Source: Auriscalpium vulgare (taxonomy: Eukaryota; Basidiomycota; Agaricomycetes; Russulales; Auriscalpiaceae). Taken from it: a stretch of DNA of 64,000 nucleotides. The notes below the pieces were generated by a model that saw only the letters and a list, made by a program, of their open reading frames with translations, had not been told where the DNA came from and did not search any database. The stretch covers positions 806,001 through 870,000 of the forward strand of contig JAHBBC010000008.1 in the NCBI GenBank assembly GCA_019915015.1, given 5' to 3'. The position numbers and the translations under genes were made by a program. Position 1 is the first letter of the stretch, and each line of letters begins with the position of its first letter. This document shows, one piece after another, positions 44,142 through 54,988 of this stretch.

Positions 44142-47100
44142 ATGCCGCCGCCTAGCCCAAGTCATTTACAGACTCCCTCCAGAGCGGCTACATTGGATTA
44201 TTCTTTCACTCCCAGGCGCGCTGGAGAAGTGAAAGCCCAGTCGCGACATTTGCCAGCAGCCCCTCAGTCAGAGGAAGACATTACTTTGGACAATGCGTCT
44301 CGTGCGGAAATTGCGGACAGCATTTACGCGAAATTTCGCACTTCTCCCGACGACTACGAACCATCTCTAGAAGCACGAGTGGAGGCTTTGATCAGTGCTC
44401 CGCTGTCACAACGATATATTCTACGAGATGGACCTCTATTACCCGTAGGATCGGAGCAATATTCGTTGAAATCTCATGCGTTGTGGCCTGCTATTGGAGT
44501 AGCCGCAGAGCTTCAGGATTTAATTTCACAACTCTATGCGCTCCTGGATCCCCCAAGGTCGAGCTTTGTCATTGACTATAACAATCATCTAATTGTTGCG
44601 CTGCGAGGATCCCGTACATTGAACGAGCTCGACTTAGCCTGGGAAATCCTCGTACACCGGCTTTCCTTAGCTGTCAAACACTTGGAGAAAGCTAGAGAGG
44701 AAATAGTAGGGTCGGTCAGAATCGCTTCGCCAGCCACAACCACGCAATCCGAGACAGTGCGACTCCACGGACTAAGTACTCTTAACGTTCTCAAAGAGTA
44801 TTTACAGCGGCCTGCTCTGAGAGAGCGTATGGATCAATTCATCATGGATTTACTACGGACAAACGCACAAGCTCTACCTCACGAAGTCTGGCCTCTCCCA
44901 GACAATTTCCTCGATGAAGTCATAGCGGCCGAATCGCAGCCGCCTCCAAGAACTCTAGCGCCCTCTCCTCGACAGAATACTCTTATAACCCCACCTCGTA
45001 TACGAGATGAGCCCGAGGAAGCCTCGGGACAGGGAAATAAGGGTAAAGGAAGAGAGGACGAGACTATCATCGGAGAGCAACATACTCGGTACGAAAGCTT
45101 TGCGACAGGAGCCTCAAGTCGGCCTCGTTCTTCTCTACCTGCGCAGTTAACTCTTCAAAATGTGGAGCATCCGCCTTTTCGAAAAGCTGGAGATTTCTTT
45201 GAACGGTTCAATAAACCATCGGCTACGTACGTGTCACAGGTGTTACCGTATACGCCAGTACGCACGGCCACTCAGGTTTCTATGGCCAGAGGCGACGTCA
45301 CCCAAGGATTGGGGCTTCCCGGGGATATACCGGGAGCAGACCCGCTCCCTTCAGAACCGGAAAATGTCGCCGAGCAGATTCAAGTGCAGAGAACACCCGA
45401 GGCAGATACTTCCTCCAAAGAAGTAGCGACGTACCTCGCTCCATCGATGTACAACGCGGAAACAGGAAGCGTCTCGGCTATGCCATACAAACGCAATCTC
45501 TACGCTCAACCTCCGCTTCAGCCGGCCTTCTCCTTAGATGCCATGGGCGTAAAGACGCAGCCTATCACCCAAGGCTTACCGGACCGTCAAACGCCTCCAC
45601 ACCTTCGAAGCGCGAATTTAAATAATTTCGCGACTCAACCTACACGCGTTGAGCGCACGGTGAACTTCGAGGAACGTGTACCTTGGGACAAGCGTATGGC
45701 TAGAGACAATGGTGACGAATTCCCTACCGGGCCTTCCAGTTCTTTACCTCTCCTCAAAGGAGAATGGCCCCGGAGCTCACCGCCGAAACCCGATCAGCAG
45801 AATCTTACTCCACCATGGGGCAGTAATTTTCCATTCGCGCCTCGCCGGAACACCCTCGTAACCGGTTTTCCCTCTAAACCTGATCCTCTTCCTGAAGATC
45901 CATCAGCCGGGTACTCGAACCACGGAGACTCGGCTGAACCAGCTAGCGGAGGAGTTCCTGGAGGAGGACCCCCGGGATGGCCTCCTTCACTAGGAGGAGC
46001 AGGAGGATCGGGAGGTGGACCCCCTGGAGGTCCCCCAGGATTTCCGGGCGGAGGGCCGCCCGGCGGATATCCTGGAATGCCTGGAGGTGGCGGAGGACCA
46101 CCTGGAGGAGGGTTGCCTGGAAATTTTCCAGGATATCCCGGAGGAATGCCTCCGGGTGGACCCTATGGACCGCCTGGAGGTGGAGGACCACCTGGAGGGC
46201 CACCCGGTGGAGGCGGAGGGCCGCCTCCGGGGTGGGGTTACCCTTGGCAGTGGCACGGTTATCCCAACAATCCTCAAGGTAACCTGAACCTCGGGCCGAG
46301 GTTAGAGGAAGAGCTAAGGCCCGATCATTTGCCCAGCTGGGATGGGAACAAACATACCGCTATTGCATACTTCGCCGATGTTCAGGAATTAGCGGTAATG
46401 AATGAGTCGCTTCCCGCGGCCATGGGACGTTGGCTATGGACGCAGCTCAAGGACAACTCGCGAGTGAAGCGGTGGTGGATCCAGGTGTCGAGGCGCATGA
46501 AAACCTACATGATGGCCAACCACTTGAATTGGCTGAACGGTCTCAAATCCGTATTCCTGGGACGTCAATGGCAGTTGGAACGGAACATGGAATTCACGGA
46601 GATGTTCTTCCGTCAAAAGGGACATGAACGTGAAATGCCTGAGGATTACCTACAGAGGCGCATTATGTATGCTCGCGCTCTCCTGAACACGGATAACGGA
46701 GGACCCGAAGAAGCCCAGATCGTCCTTCGCAACGTACCCTCTAGCTGGATGACGACTCTGAATGTGCCGTTACCATTAAGCACGGACGATCTCACTCGAA
46801 GGGCTCAGGATAACGCATTAGCTCTAATTGCTGCTTCGCGTAATTCCAGCGATTTGGTATCTAAAGAAGAGATACCACAGTTAGTCCGGCAAGCGATACG
46901 TGAAGAGAATGCCCGGCCCTTCCGGCCTAGAGCATTCCGCGGCCGTAATGATAGAGGCCAAGCGTCCGTCCATCTAGCTTCCGGGAACGGGGATGAAGCT
47001 GAAGAAGCTGAATTCCCTATCGTTAATGAAGATGACGAGGAGAATCTAAGTGCCCCGGACCAAGTCGACCCCGCCGTATCAGCACAAGTATTCGCTACGT

Positions 47101-50100
47101 TGGTTAAACGGCAGAGGGCTCCTCCGAAAGGAGGTTATCCTTTTCCTAAAGCTGATGGCACGAAGTCCCTTGTCAAACCACCTCCTTCACCTTGCAAGCT
47201 TTGTGGGAGTAAACATCATTGGGACCGAGAATGCCCTCACTGGCCGACTTACGCCAAGAAGAAGGAAGTAAATCTTTTGAGCGCGGGATTAGAGTCGGAT
47301 AGGTCTCCGGAGGATGAACTCATGTATAATACTTTGTTTGAAGCGTACCTAATGGAAGCTATTTCTTCAGCTTATATCGTATCGCGCCAGAGCGAATGGT
47401 CGGAAGCCGACCATGAGACGATAGAAATGAGATCCATTGAGAAGCAGGTAGATATTGGGCAGGAAATCCCGTCCGTACGAGAAGTGCTGACAGCACGTAC
47501 TCGAGGAAACCTCGAGAAAATCGTACGGACCCCCTCTCCTACAGTAGAGGAAGTGGAAGACGAGTATTACACTCAATTAAGGCTCCACGGTCGACCAAGT
47601 CCTAGCGACGGCAGTCTCATAGAACGAATTGAGGCATTGCAAGCCGAAACGCCTGAGATGGAGATCATCAAATTAAAGAGGAAGCGCACTTCTATCCCCG
47701 GAATGTCAGCCGTAGGCGTGTCAGTAGTGTCCATGAGAGGACGAATCATGATTCCCTCTGGACCTTTGCGCGATTTACGACTAGATTCATGCGCAGATAT
47801 CTCTCTCCTCTCCAAATCGACTTATGATCAGCTAGTTAATCCGCCGGCCCTGAGGCAGGGGTTGAAGTTGAAGCTCGTGCAATTGACAGCTAAGGAGGCT
47901 TCCTTACATGGATATGTAATGTTACCCATTTTCGTGCACACGGTCGACGGAAGAGAACTCCAACTAGAAGTCGAGGCGTACGTGGTATCGAACATGTCGG
48001 TGCCCATTCTATTAGGAGAGGACTTCCACCAAGCTTATGAGTTGGCTGTTGAACGAAACTTGGAATCAGGAACTCGAGTATACTTCGAAGGACGGAAATA
48101 CGAGGTTCTAGCTGAAAGAGTTCAAGAGTCAAATGGGAAGGAAGCTCGGATAGCGAAAAGGGTACTGGGGGCTCCACTGGCACGCTTTATTCTCGCCAAA
48201 GCTCATCGTCGGAACAAGGCGAAGCGCAGAGTCTTGAGAAAGGATGCGGAAGGTCCACGAAGCGTGCGGGTATCTAGTGACGTCAAAATTCCCCCACATT
48301 CAGTGAAGCGTGTACAAGTCTCCGCTAGCTTCACGGACGAGCGCACTTGGATGGTAGAGAAATCTATGGTAGCTTCGTCCAGAGCTCCCGTCTTCGTAGT
48401 TCCCAATACTCTTCTGAACCAATCGTCTCCGTACATCCCGGTAGCGAATACGTCAGCGCACCCTAAGATGCTGCGGAAAGGAGAAGTCGTAGGACATCTG
48501 GTCGACCCTGCTAAATTCCTGGATGCCCCCGGGAGTGTCGAGAATTCGGAAGCTTTAGCAAATCACGCAAGCGTCCTCAAGCAGTTAGTACACGCGAACT
48601 TAAACTTGCAATCTGAAGTAAGAGATGCGGAAGTCAGGGTTGCTCCCGAAAGGCCGACGGAAGCCGTCGAGCCAGAACCTCAGGAAGAGGAGATTTGGGG
48701 GCCCAAAACTGCTGAAGTGCCCGATCCAACCATATGGCCATCTCAAGACATGGAAGAGCTCCTCGATGTAGGGCAACTTCCGGAGGAGCTGAGAGAACGA
48801 GCTTGGGAAATGCTGCGACGCAGACAACGAGCATTTGGATTTGATGGAAGATTGGGAAAGCACCAATCGAGGGTACACATTCGTACCGAGGACGGACAAG
48901 TGCCTATAGCCGTGCCCATGTACGGGAGCTCTCCGGCCAAACGAATGGTTATTGAAGAGCAACTTAATGTGTGGTTTGAGCAAGGGGTCATTGAACCATC
49001 CGTTAGCCCTTGGAGCGCTCCGGTCGTCATCGTCTACCGAAATAACAAGCCAAGATTTTGTGTAGACTACCGGAAGCTCAACGCAGTCACTGTCCCAGAC
49101 GAATTTCCTATTCCACGCCAGTCTGAGATTCTTTCTTCACTCTCAGGATCTCAAGTCTTGTCATCTCTGGACGCTCTAGCCGGATTCACTCAGTTAGAGA
49201 TGGCCCCGGAGGATGTAGAGAAAACTGCCTTTCGCACGCACAAAGGGCTCTTCCAGTTCTTGAGGATGCCCTTCGGACTACGTAACGGCCCTTCGATCTT
49301 CCAACGCGTCATGCAAGAGATCTTGTCCCCGTACCTCTGGTTGTTTTGTCTGGTCTACATAGACGACATAGTGGTTTATTCGAGGAGCTATGAAGAACAC
49401 ATTGAACATTTGGACAAAGTACTCGGAGCCATTGAGAAATCAGGAATTACATTATCTCCGAAGAAATGTCATCTTTTCTATAGTTCCATCATTCTACTCG
49501 GACACAAAGTCTCTCGGTTAGGTTTGTCGACGCACAAACAAAAGGTGGAAGCCATCTTGAAGATGCCGAGGCCTACTAAGGTGGCCGAATTACGCACGTT
49601 CCTGGGGATGGCGGTGTATTTTTCAGCGTTCATACCACACTACGCTACACTTGCAACTCCTCTATTCTCGCTGACCCGGAAGGGAGCTGCATGGAATTGG
49701 CGTGCCGAACACGAAAGAGCCTTCGAAGAGATCAAGAAAGCTCTATCTCGTGCTCCGGTACTGGCGCATCCGGAGATGGGGAAGCCCTATCGGTTGTATA
49801 CGGATGCTTCCGGAGACGGTCTAGGAGTTACTTTGCAACAAGTGCAAATAATGGCCTTGAAAGATCTGAAGGGAACGAGGACTTATGAGCGCGTCCGTCG
49901 GGCATACGAGTTGGGGAAGCCGGTTCCCAAGCTCACGACCACTTTATCGAGCAAGATTATTGACTGTGCTTACGAGAGCTCCTGGGGAAGCTCTTTCGAG
50001 GATACGACCGTACAAGTCGAAAGGGTAGTAGGATATTGGAGTCGAACTTTCAAACCAGCGGAAAGGAATTATTCTGCAACGGAGAGGGAGGCTCTAGCCG

Positions 50101-51236
50101 CTAAAGAAGGGCTCGTAAAATTCCAGCCGTTCATCGAAGGCGAATGTATCTTACTCGTCACTGATCACGCGGCTCTTCAATGGGCAAAGACGTATGAAAA
50201 CAATAATCGACGACTGGGAGCTTGGGGAACTGTCTTCTCGGCTTACGCTCCGGGCCTGGAGATCATTCATCGTCCGGGTAGGGTACACTCCAATGTGGAT
50301 CCCATCTCTCGCTTGCTCGAAGGCGTGCCCAGTTATGTAACTCCTAACGACGAAGACTCACCCGCTCTAACGCTCGCCAAGTTGTCCGAGTCTCCTCTGA
50401 GGGGCAACTCCGTAGGAGAATTAGAGAAGTCCGTACAATTGGTATTAACGGACTGGAACGACGGCTTGTTTAATCCGCCACATCATTGTTTCCAAGTTAC
50501 GACCCGTTCCTACAAGACGGCTAGTAAGAACCTAGATTCGGAACGCGCAACGAAGGACTACATCTCGGGGGAGCCATCGTTGGAAGCCGACACAGGAGAG
50601 ATCAGGGCGTCTGACCTGTCAGAGCATATCGATCTGTACGACAAGCAGCGAGCCTGGGAAGCCGCAAATCCCCCTCCTACTATTCATGTCCACATGGATA
50701 AGAGTTATCTGCAATCCTTTCTGCAAGGATATAAAGCGGATGCCGCTTTCAAGCAGAGATGGGAAAGTACTAGTACTTCTCCGGATTCTTGGGATGCGGG
50801 ACAGCGATATTTCAAGGACGAGAAAGGACTGCTATACTTTAGAGATGCGGATTTCCAACCCCGGCTTTGTGTTCCCAAATCCCTGCGAGCCAGTCTGCTC
50901 CTTCAAGCTCATGAATCTCCATTCGAATCGGCTCATGCCGGCGCAGAGAAGCTATGGCAGCTCATGAGCGGAAAATTCTTTTGGCCTTCAATGAAGAAAG
51001 ACGTACAACGGTTCTGTGACACCTGCGATGTATGCCAGAAAATCAAGCACAGGAACTTTACTAAGTTCGGCCGTTTGATTCCGAATCCAGTTCCGCGACG
51101 CCCCTACGAATCTGTATCGCTGGATTTAGTGACTGGCCTACCTTGGTCGCTAGAGTTCAATGCTGTCCTGGTTACAGTCGATCGAATGTCAAAACATGCG
51201 CAGTTTATCCCTACTACGACTGTGAGACGCCTCTAG
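44142..51236 (+). pseudogene. Gag-Pol polyprotein of element A, truncated in integrase
   Basis: One long frame of 2,364 codons. In order: a Gag N-terminal part, a Gly/Pro-rich low-complexity linker at about residues 605-700, a Gag capsid-like domain at 730-850, a zinc knuckle CKLCGSKHHWDREC at 1018-1031, an aspartic protease motif LDSCADISLLS (Asp 1215; Cys replaces the usual Gly of DSG), reverse transcriptase with FCVDYRKLN (about 1640) and YIDD (1739), RNase H with YTDAS (Asp 1888) and TDHAALQW, and an integrase HHCC zinc domain (about 2257-2296). The integrase core starts with SLDLVTGLPW but ends at PTTT because element B is inserted. The last four codons come from B's LTR. Gag and Pol share one frame with no frameshift site. 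Confidence 0.92.
51218..51222. repeat. Target site duplication GACTG (left) of element B
   Basis: GACTG here and at 63,760-63,764 flank element B. In the uninterrupted integrase sequence of element B (complement, near 55,990) the site occurs once as CGACTGGCC. A 5 bp duplication is typical of Ty3/gypsy integrases. Confidence 0.9.
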
Positions 51237-51837
51237 CAGGTGAGTCTCGAGATTCGGAGTAGGACGGGCGAGAGACGAGCCCAGGAAGGAACCAAAGGTG
51301 TGTCGTCCTGTCGGTACGGGGCTTCCCCGTGTTGACAGACCTCCTCCGTAGCACGGAAGGAGTGGAGGGCAAGGAGAGATGATCACGCCCGTAGGCGCAA
51401 GGCCCGAGCGGGAGCTCAGTCGTTAGGAGGCTTCCTCCTGGTGACTGGCTCGAGAGAGAGTTGGGCGAGGCGCCGGCGGCCCAAGTGCGTCGCGCGTGTG
51501 TGGTTCTGTGGGCGCACTGATGGCGCTCAAGAAGCTTCACGCGCTCGTGACTTGTCGCGTCGTCGCGTCGTCGGTTCTCGTAGTCGTCTAGCAACTACCT
51601 TACTTGTAGGAGACTTGAAGAGAGAAAATAGGAGACGATGAGACGAGGAGAGGAAAAAGAAAAAGAAACACGTTGTATTTGATGATGCACGATGCTGTCA
51701 GTACACGACTTATATACTTACAGTCATCTTCGAACTCCGACTTAATCTAATCTATCATACTGTAATCTAATAGCGTCCTGCGTCGAGACTAATGACCTTC
51801 TGCCCGCGTTACCTCCGGGCCTCTTTCTCCCGTCACA
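51223..51837 (-). repeat. 3' LTR of element B (615 bp)
   Basis: Reads TGTGACGG..GTCTCA on the complement. The TATA box is at 51,709-51,716 (complement TATATAAG). By eye it is identical to the 63,145-63,759 copy. Confidence 0.95.
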
Positions 51838-54814
51838 AAGCCCCCCCAGTCTCGGCGTTGGAAGCTTCGCTCGAATCGTCCCAAGAGGCCTGCAGCGCGC
51901 CCAAGTCGAGGATTCCCAGGGCTGCGATGTCGGGGTCCGCGTTGATCTGGCCTTCTGCATGTGCTTCCGAGCCTACACCGTCCAGTGCACGTCGTTCAGC
52001 TGGGCGCAAGGCATTACGCAGTTCCTTAGTCCACTGTGTCGGCGTGAGGGTGAGGTCTTGCTTCGCCGCGGAGAGATTGTTCAGACGTGTGGTGAACCAG
52101 ACTTCGTTGGACCATGACCATTCACCGTTCCATGCGCGACTGTCCAAGAAGTCCTTCTGTCTCGGCCAAAGGCTTCGTCCGCTCTTTCCTCCATACAGCC
52201 GATCTACCTCCGATGGGGTCGTGCGGTCGAAGCAGCTAGGAACTGGAGTGGTAGTCACGTCGCCAATGCCATATTCCGTTACTAGCCGCGAAGGCCCCGT
52301 ACCCGCATCCTCCAACAGGCTAGGAGGCCCAAATTGAAGGGCGAGTCTCCAAGAAATGCCACCCGCTTGGAGGAACATGCGTGCGTTAGGCTGTGTCATG
52401 AGGTCGCGCACAGTCGCGAGGTACGCGTCCCAGATGTTGGCGCGTGCCTCCCACCAACGAACTTGGGTGAGGTTGACGTGCGCGTACGCCGCCCAGCTGT
52501 CCGGCAGGATTGGAAGTGGCCGCGGTAGACGACTCTTTGGATAGCTCCATCGGAAGGAAATGCCTTTGCTGAGCATGAAGGCAATCACGTCTGGCCACGG
52601 TGCAGTGCAGGCATCTCTCCACATCGCTACTCGCAGTTTCGAGCGCGACAGCAAGTGAATATGCCCCGTAAGGATGGGAGTGGTGGGCGGAATGGACAAC
52701 GGAGTCTCCGAAGGGCGTAAGATGGCCGCTGAGAACGTGGCGACCCCATGCAGCGGTGAAGATGGCCCGTATACTTCCATATTAACAGGGACGGGTTGCT
52801 CCTCCAAGCTCACGTTGGCCGGAGTGGGGGAAACAGGCTCAGTGTCTATGGCCGTCAACTGATCGCTGCTTGTCTCGGATATTCTGTCCATAAGTGAAGT
52901 TGTGGGCACTGTATCCATCCGCGACAACAAAGATGTGGGCCGAACTGCAATTCCTTGGGACATACGAGCGAGTAACGTCGGAACTTTTGGACTGTCGAGT
53001 TCCCTCGCTACACTTTCCACCACTGACGTAGGACCCGTCAGACGATCAAGAAGAGATCGAGCGCTCGATCCACCCTCGAGAGAGCTGTCCTCTCGAGGTC
53101 TTTTACGTCCGCGTGTCTCGATGGGCGTGGTTGGTCCGCGGGAGGATGAAGAAGAGCTATCCTTCTTCGCAGAACCGGACTGTCCAGTTCTGTCCTCCAT
53201 AACCACGTCCGATGAGGCACGTTGCGACGAACTTTCTCCAGGCCGGTGATGGAGAGTTTGGAGAGAGACACGAATGGCGGTTTGAACGTCAGCCTCTTCT
53301 TGATGTAGCTGCTGCTCGACATCCGCGTCGCTGTCGCGGACTGGGAATGGTGGGTCGACGTGTGCTCTCTCCTTCCCTTTCCCGGATGGCAATGTGGCGC
53401 GCGGCTCGGCATTTGAAGGGGTTGGAGGATCGGCCGGTGGCCTCATGGGACCGATGTTCTTCCCGTATATAGACTCGATGAAGTCGTCTTCTTCGTCCTG
53501 GTCATAGGCGGGAAGCGGAAGCATCTCCCATTCGCCTGGCAGCTCCTTGGTCGTACGGAAGTCGGTTATGTCGACGAACACGGTACCGTCCCCAGGTTCA
53601 GGGTGATTCAACCGAACCGCACATCCCATGTACTCGCCATCCTTCACGTGCTTGGCTGCGATGTACCGCCTCGTGGAGGGGTCGTCCGAATCCATCTGTT
53701 CGTGCCAGCGACGGACTTCACTGACTTTTCGAATACGGTCTTTGCGGAGCAGTTCGTTCGTCCTATGCTTCAAGTTCTCGGCATTTTTCTCCCACTTGCG
53801 CAAGCGTTTGTCTCGTTCGCGTGTTACCGCTACGATTTCTCGTGCGCCTAGATTGCGAGGGTTGAGCACTGCCAACTCCGGTTTCTCCAACCCGAAGTGC
53901 CACAGATACCGAGGGTTCGCGCCGTGAAGGTAGAGTTCTTGAACATTCGGCCAGGTGATTCGAGGGAGATGAAAGTCTATGAGGGTGCCCACGCGTTCTC
54001 CTGAAAGCCAAATGATGATTGTATTCGTCCAACCAGCTACGGGGAGGGGAATTGCTTCCCAGCCATGACCCGCATGAGTTGCGAGAAATACCACGAAAGC
54101 CATCCACTCGTGCATAGAACGACGAATGCTCGAGAGTTGTTTCTTGAGGTCGCCTTTATCTGCTGGCTCTCGGGTCATGGCAGGGATACGTAGTGGTGCC
54201 GCATCGTACCCCAAGTACCTCTGCATGGCCTCTCCGATCTGCATCATATGGCCCGTATACTCCGTCAACCACGATAAGGCCTTTGGAGCGCATTGATACC
54301 GGTCATTGCCTACACGTACGAAGCCGTTCCCGTCCGCTTGATCGTTATACACCCACTCTTCATTGGTACTGTCGTTGGGCAACGGACGATAAGCGAGCCA
54401 AGGACGTTTGTAGTCCCACCATTCGATGGGGATGTCTGGTCCGTCCGATCGATAACGAAATGGGGGAGTCGCGTGTAAAGCAGTTCGTGAAGGTAGGGGC
54501 ACCGGCGAGCGTCCGCTCGGCGTTGGATCCATTCCGAATCCGACCCATTGAACTCCTGGAACTGAAGATGTGTAGACTTCGGCGAGATATCCTCCTGACG
54601 TCACTATGTTGTATGGCTTGACTGATTCATCGTAAATCGCCTTGGGGTCTCCTGCGCGCCTTCGACGCGCAATGTCTCGCAATTTCCCTGCCGGCGGGGG
54701 CGTGGGAGCGGCTTCCGCTCCCCAACCATGCGATGGTTGTGCCCACGACGACATTTGGCGTTTGACGGAGTTGGGGCGAGGTGATGGTTCAAGACAAAGA
54801 AGTGAGTTCTGCAT
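51833..54814 (-). CDS. Extra 993-aa frame of element B, unknown function
   Basis: A single uninterrupted sense-strand frame between pol and the 3' LTR. Its TGA stop uses bases 3-5 of the LTR. The N-terminal half (to about residue 420) looks like a folded domain, rich in Trp and aromatic residues (WLTEYTGHMMQIGEAMQRY, HEWMAFVVFLATHAGHGW, NVQELYLHGANPRYLWHFGL). A basic coiled stretch follows (RDKRLRKWEKNAENLKHRT). The middle is low-complexity, with acidic DQDEEDDF and Ser-rich runs, and the C-terminal 250 residues look ordered again (WAAYAHVNLTQVRWWEARAN). No signal peptide or membrane span, so it is unlike an envelope protein. I recognise no family. A TATA-like sequence about 150 bp upstream could drive it separately. 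Confidence 0.8.
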   Translation of the reverse strand: MQNSLLCLEPSPRPNSVKRQMSSWAQPSHGWGAEAAPTPPPAGKLRDIARRRRAGDPKAIYDESVKPYNIVTSGGYLAEVYTSSVPGVQWVGFGMDPTPSGRSPVPLPSRTALHATPPFRYRSDGPDIPIEWWDYKRPWLAYRPLPNDSTNEEWVYNDQADGNGFVRVGNDRYQCAPKALSWLTEYTGHMMQIGEAMQRYLGYDAAPLRIPAMTREPADKGDLKKQLSSIRRSMHEWMAFVVFLATHAGHGWEAIPLPVAGWTNTIIIWLSGERVGTLIDFHLPRITWPNVQELYLHGANPRYLWHFGLEKPELAVLNPRNLGAREIVAVTRERDKRLRKWEKNAENLKHRTNELLRKDRIRKVSEVRRWHEQMDSDDPSTRRYIAAKHVKDGEYMGCAVRLNHPEPGDGTVFVDITDFRTTKELPGEWEMLPLPAYDQDEEDDFIESIYGKNIGPMRPPADPPTPSNAEPRATLPSGKGKERAHVDPPFPVRDSDADVEQQLHQEEADVQTAIRVSLQTLHHRPGESSSQRASSDVVMEDRTGQSGSAKKDSSSSSSRGPTTPIETRGRKRPREDSSLEGGSSARSLLDRLTGPTSVVESVARELDSPKVPTLLARMSQGIAVRPTSLLSRMDTVPTTSLMDRISETSSDQLTAIDTEPVSPTPANVSLEEQPVPVNMEVYGPSSPLHGVATFSAAILRPSETPLSIPPTTPILTGHIHLLSRSKLRVAMWRDACTAPWPDVIAFMLSKGISFRWSYPKSRLPRPLPILPDSWAAYAHVNLTQVRWWEARANIWDAYLATVRDLMTQPNARMFLQAGGISWRLALQFGPPSLLEDAGTGPSRLVTEYGIGDVTTTPVPSCFDRTTPSEVDRLYGGKSGRSLWPRQKDFLDSRAWNGEWSWSNEVWFTTRLNNLSAAKQDLTLTPTQWTKELRNALRPAERRALDGVGSEAHAEGQINADPDIAALGILDLGALQASWDDSSEASNAETGGAL
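51838..51847 (-). promoter_or_regulatory. Polypurine tract of element B
   Basis: The complement reads seven G residues then CTT immediately before the 3' LTR, where plus-strand priming is expected. It also encodes the last residues (GGAL) of the extra frame, so coding and priming functions overlap. Confidence 0.6.
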
Positions 54815-54988
54815 CGTCCGTCCTCCGTCTAAGCGCGCCTCGAGGCGGTGGCGCCCAGCGGGGTCACGTGCTGTCGTCGCGTCGCGTAAAATAGGTAAAA
54901 TGAAAGAAAAAGGCTATACTCTGAACAATGAATAGTACAGAAAGAAATAAAATGGGAAGAAATTATATACATAAAAGGTGATTCCGCT
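54815..54988 (-). promoter_or_regulatory. Gap between pol and the extra frame, with TATA-like site
   Basis: On the complement a TATATAAT sequence (54,962-54,969) is followed by an AT- and pyrimidine-rich stretch and then GC-rich leader to the ATG at 54,814. A separate promoter for the extra frame is plausible but unproven; a splice from the LTR leader is an alternative. Confidence 0.35.

Noticed and set aside
51241..51641. Short Arg/Ser-rich frames inside the LTRs
   Set aside because: They recur only because the LTR recurs, and have no domain or initiation context.
51833..54814. Extra frame of element B as an envelope gene
   Set aside because: No signal peptide, transmembrane segment or envelope-like cysteine pattern is visible.
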